This document shows, piece after piece, positions 6,951-15,415 of a DNA stretch of 64,000 bases (position 1 is the first letter of the stretch; every line of letters starts with the position of its first letter). The stretch comes from Halopseudomonas xinjiangensis (GTDB taxonomy: Bacteria; Pseudomonadota; Gammaproteobacteria; Pseudomonadales; Pseudomonadaceae): assembly GCA_011050525.1 (NCBI GenBank), contig DRFO01000002.1, forward strand, positions 1 to 64,000, in the 5' to 3' direction. Under the pieces are notes generated by a model. That model did no database searches. It worked only from the letters and a program-made list of their open reading frames with translations, and was not told where the DNA came from. Both the position numbers and the translations under genes were made by a program.

Positions 6951-9044
6951 ATGAACAGTTATCACGATGGTTTTCATTGGGGCCGCGCACTGAGCGCAGC
7001 GCTGATAGCGTCCATGGCATGGTCAGCAACCGCCGCAGACGTTGATGCCGAAGCCATGCGCGCTTCGCAAAAGGATGGCAGTGAGTGGCTTAGCTATGGC
7101 CGCACCTGGGCCGAGCAGCGTTTCAGCCCCCTCACACAAATCAACGACAAATCCGTGGCAGATCTCGGGCTCGCCTGGTTCATTGATCTGGACAACACCC
7201 GCGGTCTGGAAGCAACGCCGCTCTATAGCGACGGGGTGCTTTATACATCGCTGTCCTGGAGCCGGGTAATGGCGGTAGACGCCAGCAGTGGCGAGATCCT
7301 CTGGAGTTTCGATCCCAAGGTTAATAAAGCCAAAGGCCGGCACGCCTGTTGTGATGCGGTGAATCGCGGCGTCGCGCTGTGGAAGGGCAAGGTGTACGTC
7401 GGCACTCTGGATGGTCGCCTGATCGCGCTGGACGCCAAGACCGGCAAGCAAGTCTGGAGTCAGCAGACTACCGATAACAGCTTGCCCTACACCATCACCG
7501 CTGCGCCGCGTGTCGTCAAAGGCATGGTGATGATCGGCAATGGCGGTGCGGAGTTCGGGGTGCGTGGTTACTTCTCAGCCTACGACGCCGAGACGGGCAA
7601 GATGCACTGGCGCTTCTATACCGTACCTGCAGACCCGGCCAAACCGGTCGAGCATCCTGAACTGGCTGAAGCAGCCAAGACCTGGAGCAAGGATACCGAC
7701 TGGTCGCTAGGCGGTGGAGGTACCGCCTGGGATGCCATGGCCTATGATCCCGAGCTTGATCTACTGTATGTAGGGACTGGTAATGGCTCACCCTGGAACC
7801 GCGAAATTCGCAGTCCCGGCGGCGGCGACAATCTGTTCCTGTCGTCAATACTGGCAATACGGCCAGATACCGGCCGGCTGGTCTGGCATTATCAGGTCAA
7901 CCCGGGTGACACCTGGGACTTCACCGCGACGCAGCAAATAACCCTGGCCGATATCGACATTGACGGCAAGCAGCGTCAGGTATTGATGCAGGCGCCCAAG
8001 AACGGCTTTTTCTATGTGCTCGACCGGGCAACGGGCGAGCTGATCTCGGCGGAAAAATTCGGCAAGGTGACCTGGGCCGAGCGTATCGATCTGGCTACTG
8101 GTCGCCCGGTGGAAGTCGCCGGAGCACGCTATGAGAAAGAGCCCATTCTGATGTGGCCCAGCCCCTTCGGTGCCCACAACTGGCATCCCATGTCGTTCAA
8201 CCCGCAGACCGGGCTGGTTTACATCCCCTATCAGGAAGTACCGGGCACCTATAGCAATGAAGGCAAGGGCTATGCGCCGCGCAAGGCGTTCAACACTGGT
8301 TCAGGCTCTTCGGAAATTACCGAGCTTCCCCGTGAGTATGCGACCGGTGCGCTGATCGCCTGGGATCCGGTCAAGCAGAAAGCGGCCTGGCGCGTAGAGC
8401 ACCCCAACCACTGGAACGGCGGCACCCTTACCACGGCGGGCAATTTGGTCTTCCAGGGTACCGCCGCAGGTCAGTTCGTCGCCTACACCGCGGATGCGGG
8501 CGAGCCGCTCTGGACCTTCGATGGGCAGACCGGGATTATTGCCGGCCCTATGACCTATCGTCACAAGGGTGAGCAGTATGTGGCGCTCATGGCAGGATGG
8601 GGCGGCTCTGCAGCACTGTTTGGTGGCGACGCGGCCGTAGCCACCGGCTCGCGTAACGTCAGTCGAATGCTGGTGTTCAAGCTGGGCGCTGAAAACAGGT
8701 TGCCGACGCTGGCAGAGCCGCCAGAAACCGAGCGCGTGCCTGAACCGGTTGTGGCTTCCAAAGAGCATCTGGAAAACGGCAAGAATCTCTACAGTCAGTA
8801 CTGCGCCGTGTGCCATGGCGCGGGCGGAATTGGTGGTGGGGTAATCGCCGATCTGCGTCATTCATCTGCTGAGGTCCGTACCGCCTGGGAGGCCATCGTA
8901 TTGCATGGCGCTTATCAATCCAAAGGCATGGCCGGGTTTTCGGACAGTCTGAACCAGGAACAGGCACAGCAGATTCTGGACTACATTCGACACCGCGAAT
9001 ACGCGACCTGGATGGAAGCGATGGACGCTGGCAACAAGGATTGA
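6951..9044 (+). CDS. PQQ-dependent quinohaemoprotein alcohol dehydrogenase
   Basis: Periplasmic type II alcohol dehydrogenase: oxidises primary or secondary alcohols with PQQ and passes electrons through a fused cytochrome c. The 697-residue chain has a signal peptide ending near ATAA-D, repeated propeller tryptophan-docking motifs such as LDAKTGKQVWSQ, the vicinal disulfide Cys133-Cys134 (HACCDAVNRG) that caps PQQ, and a C-terminal haem site CAVCH at 618-622. Start ATG 6951 follows AGAAGAGAG. It begins 15 bases after the frameshifted hydrolase and so is probably in its operon. The alcohol substrate is unknown. No pqq biosynthesis genes lie in the window. Confidence 0.88.
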   Translation: MNSYHDGFHWGRALSAALIASMAWSATAADVDAEAMRASQKDGSEWLSYGRTWAEQRFSPLTQINDKSVADLGLAWFIDLDNTRGLEATPLYSDGVLYTSLSWSRVMAVDASSGEILWSFDPKVNKAKGRHACCDAVNRGVALWKGKVYVGTLDGRLIALDAKTGKQVWSQQTTDNSLPYTITAAPRVVKGMVMIGNGGAEFGVRGYFSAYDAETGKMHWRFYTVPADPAKPVEHPELAEAAKTWSKDTDWSLGGGGTAWDAMAYDPELDLLYVGTGNGSPWNREIRSPGGGDNLFLSSILAIRPDTGRLVWHYQVNPGDTWDFTATQQITLADIDIDGKQRQVLMQAPKNGFFYVLDRATGELISAEKFGKVTWAERIDLATGRPVEVAGARYEKEPILMWPSPFGAHNWHPMSFNPQTGLVYIPYQEVPGTYSNEGKGYAPRKAFNTGSGSSEITELPREYATGALIAWDPVKQKAAWRVEHPNHWNGGTLTTAGNLVFQGTAAGQFVAYTADAGEPLWTFDGQTGIIAGPMTYRHKGEQYVALMAGWGGSAALFGGDAAVATGSRNVSRMLVFKLGAENRLPTLAEPPETERVPEPVVASKEHLENGKNLYSQYCAVCHGAGGIGGGVIADLRHSSAEVRTAWEAIVLHGAYQSKGMAGFSDSLNQEQAQQILDYIRHREYATWMEAMDAGNKD

Positions 9045-9049
9045 CTGTG

Positions 9050-9067
9050 CCGGGCCCAGCGGCCCGG
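9050..9067 (+). terminator. Hairpin after the PQQ dehydrogenase
   Basis: CCGGGCC and GGCCCGG pair perfectly around a four-base loop five bases after the stop codon. No strong T run follows, so termination may be partial. Confidence 0.5.
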
Positions 9068-9227
9068 TATCGAATCGAGTATTTGCTCTAATCAACGCTT
9101 CTTATGATGGGGTAGCGGGCAGTATTGCCGCTTCCCTTGTTTCCGTTGACTGCTATGCTGACCTCAGTGCCAGGAACGATCGGCACAAACAATAACAAGA
9201 GACCGGTCTGGTACTGGTCCGATCAGC

Positions 9228-11966
9228 ATGGATAGACTCATGAGCATGAAGACCAGTGCCCTGATTACCCATCAGTTGATTTCAACGGCGCGTCAGGGCA
9301 ACGACGTGCCCCTGCTGTTGTCAACCAAGCTCACGCTGCCTCGGAGGGGACGCGGGATACTGCCAAGGCCAAGGCTGGAGAGTCTTGCGCTTGATATCGC
9401 AGAGCGACGCTTGACGATTCTCAAGGCTCCCCCAGGCTTCGGCAAGACCACCTTGGCGACCATCTGGGCAGACAGTCTTGCCGCGGACGGACACGCGATC
9501 GCCTGGCTTTCCCTGGATGATGAAGACAACTCACCCCAGCGACTTCTTTATTACATCGCGGCGGCGCTAAACCAGGCCGAAGCTTCAGTCGGTCGCGCCT
9601 GCCTTGGGTTGCGCGCCGAGTTGAGCTTCTTCAGTACCGAGACCCTGGCCAGCCTGACAATCAACGAACTAAGCCATCTGGAACGCCCCTTAACGTTGTT
9701 TCTGGATGATTTTCACCGGATCAGCGACAGCGTGCTGGTCGAGGGGCTGCGATTCTTTTTGCAGCGCGCCCCTGACAGCTTTCATGTGGTGTTCACCGGG
9801 CGTCGGGACCTGCCGGCAGCGCTGCGGGATCATCTCTATGCCGACGATTTGCTGGAGCTGGACAGTAGCCAGCTGCGTTTCACCCTGGAGGAAACCCGAG
9901 ATCTGCTGAAAAAGGCCGGCACCGATCTTGAGCAGACCGGGGAGCTGCTGGCGGTGCAGGCTGCGTCAGAGGGCTGGATCGCCGCGCTCCGGGCGTTGCT
10001 GCTGACGCCTCGTTCATCCGCTGGATCCAGCCTGAAGCACCTGGCGCCCCGCAGTATCTGCAACCTGTTTGATGACATGCTGCAGGGGCTGAGCGTCTCC
10101 CATCGGCAGGATGTGTACCGTCTGGGGATGCTCAACAAGTTCAATGTAGGTTTGTTGAGCCGCCTGCTGGGCAGCGCGACGGGCAGTCAGTTGCTTGAAC
10201 TGTTGCAGCAGCATCAGTTGTTCATCAGTTCGCTGGATAGCCAGCACACCTGGTTCAGCCTGCACCCGCTGTTTCGTGAACATTTGAAACGAATCTGCGT
10301 TAGCAATCACCCCGGCGAGGCTCAGGATATCCAACTGGTAGCAGCCAACTGGTTCGCCGAGCAGGAACTTTGGCTCGACGCTATTGGCCTGGGACTTGAA
10401 GGCGGAGATGCTGACCAGGTGCGTGCATGGATTGCTCAGTGTGCGATGGAGCTTATCGAGCAGGGCGACTTTGCTGCGGTGGCGATGCTTGAGACATGCT
10501 GGAAGGTACGGGCAGAGGAATGCCCGCTACCGCTCAAAATGGCCCGTGCCTGGGCCATGGGGCTTATGCTGGAAGCCGACGGAGCGCAGGCGCTGCTAAG
10601 TGAAATAGAAGCGCAGTTATGGCGACAGGGAACCAGCCATAGCAATCAGTCACTGTATTGCGAGGTGCAGGCCCTGCGTGCATTACTGCTCGGGTTGGCA
10701 GATCAGAACGAGTTGTCGGGGGCGCTGGCCGAGGCATGTTATCGGGCGTCGCCCCCGCGTGTCTGGGTTCGCAATGTGCTGCTTAATCTGATGAGTTGCA
10801 GTCACTATCATGCCAGCCGCTGGGACGCATTTTATATCTTGCCGCCCACTACCTTAGGCTCGGGTCGGCAACCCGGCCTGATCTATCATGACTGCTACCG
10901 TCAATCGCTGCACGCCCTCGCCGAAAGCGCACAGGGTCGTCTGGGTGACGCAGTGGGTTGTCTGGAAAATCTGCTCGAACGGTTGGCTGGCACCTTCTGT
11001 ACGGAGCTGGATCGGCCAAACCCCGCCCTTACTGCGTTGCCCGTGGTTCTGCTCGCACAGATGCATTATTTAATGGGCAATCGGCAGGCAGCTGAAAGTC
11101 GGCTTGCGGAGAGCATGGGTTTTATCAATACCGGTGGCTTTCTCGACTGCACAGCCGCTGCCTATTGCACCAGCGCACGATTGAGCTGGCAGCAAGGCAA
11201 TTCACAACGCGCCCGTCGTACGCTTGAACACCTCGACGGGTTAGCGACAGAGCGTGGGTGGAATCGGTTGCGAGCAAGGGTGCTGATGGAACGGACGCGG
11301 ATTAACCTGCTTGATCACAAGTGCCGCGAAGCCATGGCTTGCACCCACGGCTTGAACGAGTTGCTGAGCAAGGAAACATCCCACGATAACACCGAGATTC
11401 AGGTGTTTGCGGTGCTTTGCGAGTTATGGCTGGCCTTGCACCGAATAGAAGAAACGCCAATGTTGATCGAACGGGCCAGCCAGTTACTGGATATTCTGGC
11501 CAGACGCCAGCTGCAACTGATGCGCGCCGAGGTATCCCTGGTGCTCGGGCTGCTGCTGTGTACCAAGGGGCGAGATCAAGACGGACGGCCCTTGCTGGAT
11601 GACGCGCTGGATATGATCAAGCAAAGCGGAGCGATCAGCCTGCTTCAGGATTTGCCGCTAGCGCCCTCGTGCGCTGATGCAATTCGCCAATTTTATCCAG
11701 CGTGGTGGCAGCAGGCAGGCAAGTATCTGAGGGGAGGGGGCGCGGCTGATACCTGCACCGGTATGTCCGAATGCACCGCGTTGCTCGAGCTGACCGTCAA
11801 GGAGCGTCAGGTCATGCGGCTGGTAGCAGAAGGAAAATCCAACAAGCAAATTGCCAGGGATCTGAACGTAACGCCCGAAACTATCAAGTCCCACATGAAG
11901 AGCATATTCGCCAAGCTCAAGGTAGACAGTCGCGCCCAGGCGGCGGTGATGTTGCAGAATGCCTGA
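9228..11966 (+). CDS. MalT-type LuxR family ATP-dependent activator
   Basis: A large (912 residue) signal-transduction ATPase regulator of the MalT/LAL class. Near the N-terminus APPGFGKTT (Walker A, about 67-75) and LTLFLDDFHR (Walker B) mark the STAND NTPase; a long helical-repeat sensor region follows; the last 65 residues are a LuxR helix-turn-helix with LTVKERQVMRLVAEGKSNKQ and the recognition helix TPETIKSHMKSIF. Starts at 9228, 9240 or 9246 are all possible; none has a clear ribosome site. It sits between the PQQ dehydrogenase operon and the convergent DUF1329/DUF1302 operon, and I recall a similar LuxR-DUF1329-DUF1302 order in P. aeruginosa. Proposed to act at the two palindromic operators. 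Confidence 0.88.
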   Translation: MDRLMSMKTSALITHQLISTARQGNDVPLLLSTKLTLPRRGRGILPRPRLESLALDIAERRLTILKAPPGFGKTTLATIWADSLAADGHAIAWLSLDDEDNSPQRLLYYIAAALNQAEASVGRACLGLRAELSFFSTETLASLTINELSHLERPLTLFLDDFHRISDSVLVEGLRFFLQRAPDSFHVVFTGRRDLPAALRDHLYADDLLELDSSQLRFTLEETRDLLKKAGTDLEQTGELLAVQAASEGWIAALRALLLTPRSSAGSSLKHLAPRSICNLFDDMLQGLSVSHRQDVYRLGMLNKFNVGLLSRLLGSATGSQLLELLQQHQLFISSLDSQHTWFSLHPLFREHLKRICVSNHPGEAQDIQLVAANWFAEQELWLDAIGLGLEGGDADQVRAWIAQCAMELIEQGDFAAVAMLETCWKVRAEECPLPLKMARAWAMGLMLEADGAQALLSEIEAQLWRQGTSHSNQSLYCEVQALRALLLGLADQNELSGALAEACYRASPPRVWVRNVLLNLMSCSHYHASRWDAFYILPPTTLGSGRQPGLIYHDCYRQSLHALAESAQGRLGDAVGCLENLLERLAGTFCTELDRPNPALTALPVVLLAQMHYLMGNRQAAESRLAESMGFINTGGFLDCTAAAYCTSARLSWQQGNSQRARRTLEHLDGLATERGWNRLRARVLMERTRINLLDHKCREAMACTHGLNELLSKETSHDNTEIQVFAVLCELWLALHRIEETPMLIERASQLLDILARRQLQLMRAEVSLVLGLLLCTKGRDQDGRPLLDDALDMIKQSGAISLLQDLPLAPSCADAIRQFYPAWWQQAGKYLRGGGAADTCTGMSECTALLELTVKERQVMRLVAEGKSNKQIARDLNVTPETIKSHMKSIFAKLKVDSRAQAAVMLQNA

Positions 11967-11976
11967 GAGGTAGAAA

Positions 11977-12005
11977 CAGCCCCCTGTCCGTCAGGAAGGG
12001 GGCTG
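11977..12005. terminator. Bidirectional hairpin between LuxR and DUF1329 genes
   Basis: CAGCCCCCT and AGGGGGCTG make a nine-pair stem with an 11-base loop in the 52-base gap between convergent genes. There is no clear T run on either side, but position and strength fit a shared terminator. Confidence 0.6.
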
Positions 12006-12018
12006 CTCCGTTCAGGGT

Positions 12019-13395
12019 TTAGCGGATACCCGAAGCACGTAGGGCGTTTGGCGTGTAGTCAGCGGAGGATGCGCTGAAATCCAACTCGTAGTTCTTGCGC
12101 TCTTCATTGGTCATGCCGATCGCCGCATAGCGACCATTTTGCAAGTCATACAGGGTTTCGATGGCATAACCGGGCACCTCATGTTCGAAGCGCTGCTGCG
12201 AAATGGCTTCGGCAATACGCCACAGACCGCCACGGCTATCGTAATGATCGATTTCTGCCGCCTGCCAGTTGTCTTCATTGATGAAGAAGTGGCGCTTGGC
12301 ATACACATGGCGCTGACCGTCTTTCAGGTTCGCTTCGACCTCCCAGACGCGGTGCAATTCGTAACGCACCAGGTCCTGGTTGATATGCCCGGCCTGGATG
12401 ATGTCGTCGTATTTGACGTCGCGCGAAGCAATCCGGTAGTTGTTATAGGGAATCAGCAGTTCGCGCTTGCCGACCAGCGTCCAGTCGTAGCGATCCGGTG
12501 CGCCATTGTAGAAGTCATAGTTGTCGGATACCCGGGTGCCATCTGCGCCGAAAGCCGGGCCGTCATATGCCACCTGGGGAGCGCGGCGAACGCGCCGCTG
12601 ACCTGCGTTGTAAATCCAGGAGCGTCGCGGCTCCTCTATCTGATTGATGTTCTCGTGAACCAGCAGCACGTCGCCGGCAAGGCGGGACGGTGACAGTACG
12701 CGCTGGGTAAAGTAGAACATCAGATTGTCGGAAATGTTGGGGCCGTAATCAGTCAACGCCGTGGCGAAGGTGAAGTCATCCTTGAAGATCACCATGGTGT
12801 TCGAACCGTTTGCCTGGGGCGTCGCCTGGGCGATGGTGCGTGACAGGCTGCCGCCGCGGTAGCGAGCGATATGGTTCCAGATGGCTTCCACGCCGCTTTG
12901 TGGAATAGGGAAGGGATAGGCGCTATCAAAGTTTTCCAGACCGTTTCCGCCAGCAACCAGGTTGGTATTGACCGCGTTGCGGGCAACCGCCTGCTCTATT
13001 TCGGTTGGTACCGTGTTGGTCCGGCGGGTCTGGTAAACGTGCATCCGGTAGGTTTCAGGATACCTGGCAAACAGGGCCATCTGACCGGCGGTCAGCTTGT
13101 TCTTGTATTGCTCGGCGTTCGCTGCGGTGATCGTGAACAGAATCTCGTCGTTCGGGAAGGGATCGGCATAAAAGCCGTCAGCATCGACTGCGGCAGCGTC
13201 TTTTGCCATGCCACCGGTCCATTCGGGAATGGTGCCGTCGGCATTGCCTGCCCGCTCAGCACCGAGCGGAGTGAGGGTGGAATTCAGTTTTGCCGCTTCC
13301 TCAGGGGATACGGCAGCATGCACGCTCATTGCGATACCGCTCAAGGCCAGAATGGCAAGCGCCTGACGGCCCATGTACTTATTGCGTTTCATCAT
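12019..13395 (-). CDS. DUF1329 outer-membrane-associated protein
   Basis: A 458-residue DUF1329 protein (LolA/LolB-like beta fold by family knowledge). A signal peptide from about residue 1 to 27 ends in VHA-A, so it is exported. Typical conserved pieces are the LTPLGAERAGNADGTIPEW block just after the signal and YDFYNGAPDRYDW. The upstream frame allows a start at 13416, but ATG 13395 follows GGGAGAAAC and leads straight into the signal peptide. It follows the DUF1302 gene with an 18-base gap. The pair is repeatedly found beside lipid, sterol or hydrocarbon genes, so handling of a hydrophobic substrate is the usual guess. Confidence 0.85.
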   Translation of the reverse strand: MMKRNKYMGRQALAILALSGIAMSVHAAVSPEEAAKLNSTLTPLGAERAGNADGTIPEWTGGMAKDAAAVDADGFYADPFPNDEILFTITAANAEQYKNKLTAGQMALFARYPETYRMHVYQTRRTNTVPTEIEQAVARNAVNTNLVAGGNGLENFDSAYPFPIPQSGVEAIWNHIARYRGGSLSRTIAQATPQANGSNTMVIFKDDFTFATALTDYGPNISDNLMFYFTQRVLSPSRLAGDVLLVHENINQIEEPRRSWIYNAGQRRVRRAPQVAYDGPAFGADGTRVSDNYDFYNGAPDRYDWTLVGKRELLIPYNNYRIASRDVKYDDIIQAGHINQDLVRYELHRVWEVEANLKDGQRHVYAKRHFFINEDNWQAAEIDHYDSRGGLWRIAEAISQQRFEHEVPGYAIETLYDLQNGRYAAIGMTNEERKNYELDFSASSADYTPNALRASGIR

Positions 13396-13412
13396 TGTTT
13401 CTCCCGTCCGGA

Positions 13413-15194
13413 TCAAAAGTTCACGCCTACGCTCAGAGCGACAAAATCTCTGTCGGTCATGGGATTGAAATCCCCGCCGAAAAAGTTCGTGTAGTTGAGA
13501 CTTGCGTTGTATTTGTTGTTGTACAGCGCGTTGACGCCAACGCTCGCAGCCTTGGCCCCTTCGTTGAAGTTCGGGCCGTAACCCTCTACGTCATGCGAAA
13601 AAGCCAGGTTTGGTGTCAGCGCTACGCCAGCGAATCCTCGGTAATCCAGCGAGGCGACGGCGCGATAACCCCAGGAATGCTGAGTGTAGAAGCCTTCGTC
13701 GGAGCAATACTCGGGTTGGGCTGCGTTGAGACCAGCGCAGGTAGCGGGATCAACCAGTTCTCCTGAGCCGTACAGCGAATCTCGTCCGAAGCGCAATTCT
13801 GTGGGATCGCTGTTGATTCCGGCGATATGGTTGTAGCCTACTTCGCCAACGAAAGTCAGGCGATCAGCGCCCATGACGTTGTCGATGAAGTGGATGGCGG
13901 TGACTTGGGCCTGGGTGACCGGCATGCGCTTGTAACCGCGAAGATCAGTGCCTGGCGCTACCGGGACCCCAAAGGTCTGGCCGTAGTAACCACTGGTATT
14001 GACCGGGGTGATGGGATTGCCCAGCGCAGCACCTACCAGATCATTGGTGCTTATCTGAAGCGGCTGGTTGGGCCTGAAACTGACCTCTCCCGATACCGAC
14101 ACGCCCGCAACGTTGCTTTGGAAGCTCAGGCCATACAGTCGGATGTCTTCTGGATATTCGATGTAATAACCAGCGTCCAGCGCGACGGTCGTAATCTCAC
14201 GCTGTGTGTCGAAATCCACCCCGGTAACCGCACCCGTGCCGGCCTGGGTGCTGTATATCGGCGTGCGGCTGTGGTAGTTCATTGCATACAGGCCGAACTC
14301 TGTCTGGTTCAGATTTTCGGCAAACCAGCGGAAGGAGACCCCGAACTGTCCGCTGTCCGATGCTTCCCGATCATCCTGACGCGGAACGTAGACCATAGGC
14401 CCGGCGCCGAGCTGAGTGCCGTCGACAACGGTGTAGTCGCAACCCTTGGCTACCGAGTCAGTAAAGGAGAAGAAGGTGCCGCAGTTATCCAGGACGGTTG
14501 GATCCCACTCGAGCTGGTAGAACAGCTCCATCCCCAGGTTATCGGTCAGGCTCTGCGACAGATACAGCATGTTGACCGGGATCAGGCCCTCCTTGATAGC
14601 CGCGCCGGGGCGGCGGAACGCGGAAACATCGATCGGATTGATGCTGTTGATGCTGTTCTGAATAAAGGTGCTTTCGCCCCAACTGACTACCTGTTTACCG
14701 ACCCGAACGGAGCCAGGCAGGTTGCCAATGCTGTAGTTGTGATAGACGAAAGCATCCAGAATCTGCGCCCCGGAGGAGCGAGCAACGATTCTGCGGCCAT
14801 CATCGCTGATGTCATAAAGGTCCTGGCTGCCGTCCTTGGTCTCGAAGTCATACCAGTAATTGCCGCGTACGAAGACACCTGTATCGCCGTAAACCAGTGA
14901 AAGGTCGTGTATCCCCTTGAAGATCTTCGAGAACGCATCGCCTTTCTCGTAGTTCAAGCGTCCATCGTCGGAGTTCGCTGCGTTAGCGTTGCCGCCATTG
15001 TTGATCCAGATCAGGTCGTCATCGACTTCGGCAGTACTCCAGCTGCTTCCAATTGACATTTGCGAATCAAATTGTCCTTGGATTTCACCAATGTCAAAAC
15101 GCACCGCGTGGGCTGGCATGGCCGCAGCGATAGCAATCGCCACCGTTAGAGGCTTGAGACCCCCAAGTGCTGTTCTTGAAATTATTCTGCTCAT
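13413..15194 (-). CDS. DUF1302 outer-membrane beta-barrel-like protein
   Basis: A 593-residue DUF1302 protein. It has a signal peptide cleaved near PAHA-V, then alternating amphipathic strands throughout and a terminal phenylalanine (SVGVNF), the hallmark of an outer-membrane barrel. The N-terminal DIGEIQGQFDSQMSIG motif and RVGKQVVSWGEST are family blocks. ATG 15194 follows GAGGAAC. First gene of a two-gene operon with DUF1329; its promoter region carries the second palindromic operator. Probable role: passage or sequestration of hydrophobic molecules across the outer membrane, perhaps feeding the alcohol dehydrogenase (inference). Confidence 0.85.
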   Translation of the reverse strand: MSRIISRTALGGLKPLTVAIAIAAAMPAHAVRFDIGEIQGQFDSQMSIGSSWSTAEVDDDLIWINNGGNANAANSDDGRLNYEKGDAFSKIFKGIHDLSLVYGDTGVFVRGNYWYDFETKDGSQDLYDISDDGRRIVARSSGAQILDAFVYHNYSIGNLPGSVRVGKQVVSWGESTFIQNSINSINPIDVSAFRRPGAAIKEGLIPVNMLYLSQSLTDNLGMELFYQLEWDPTVLDNCGTFFSFTDSVAKGCDYTVVDGTQLGAGPMVYVPRQDDREASDSGQFGVSFRWFAENLNQTEFGLYAMNYHSRTPIYSTQAGTGAVTGVDFDTQREITTVALDAGYYIEYPEDIRLYGLSFQSNVAGVSVSGEVSFRPNQPLQISTNDLVGAALGNPITPVNTSGYYGQTFGVPVAPGTDLRGYKRMPVTQAQVTAIHFIDNVMGADRLTFVGEVGYNHIAGINSDPTELRFGRDSLYGSGELVDPATCAGLNAAQPEYCSDEGFYTQHSWGYRAVASLDYRGFAGVALTPNLAFSHDVEGYGPNFNEGAKAASVGVNALYNNKYNASLNYTNFFGGDFNPMTDRDFVALSVGVNF

Positions 15195-15324
15195 GATGTT
15201 CCTCGCGTCGGGCGCTTATTGTTATTGGTCCCAGGGCTAGGTCATACAGGTCGGAACATAATAGGCACCCGCTCCGGCACTGACTGGACCTTGTTCGACA
15301 CTAGTCGGATGATCGTAAGCGCTG

Positions 15325-15344
15325 TACCCCCCTTATGGGGGGTA
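15325..15344. promoter_or_regulatory. G/C palindromic operator, copy 2
   Basis: TACCCCCC-TTAT-GGGGGGTA, a perfect 8-bp-arm inverted repeat, 131 bases before DUF1302 (minus) and 72 bases before rmuC (plus). On the minus strand a TAGTGT -10-like hexamer lies 21 bases past the box (15303-15298), similar to the 19-base gap at copy 1. It differs from copy 1 at one arm position and in the loop. I infer a MalT-type LuxR activator site for the DUF1302-DUF1329 operon; rmuC could also feel it. Confidence 0.6.
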
Positions 15345-15415
15345 TGAGCCGGGCTCGTGGTGGTTACAAAGCGAGGGCAGGGCGTGGATAATGCGGCATT
15401 GCAAAGGAGATCTTC

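Noticed and set aside
9101..9114. Third copy of the G/C palindrome upstream of the LuxR gene
   Set aside because: Only a CTTATGATGGGGTA half-like string is present; there is no C-rich partner arm.
9178..9225. GATCGG...CCGATC inverted repeat before the LuxR gene as an operator
   Set aside because: The arms are only six bases and 36 bases apart, and lie too close to the start codon; chance pairing is likely.
13827..14900. Long plus-strand frame inside the DUF1302 gene
   Set aside because: Antisense to a gene with signal peptide, barrel pattern and C-terminal Phe; the frame has no start site or family match.
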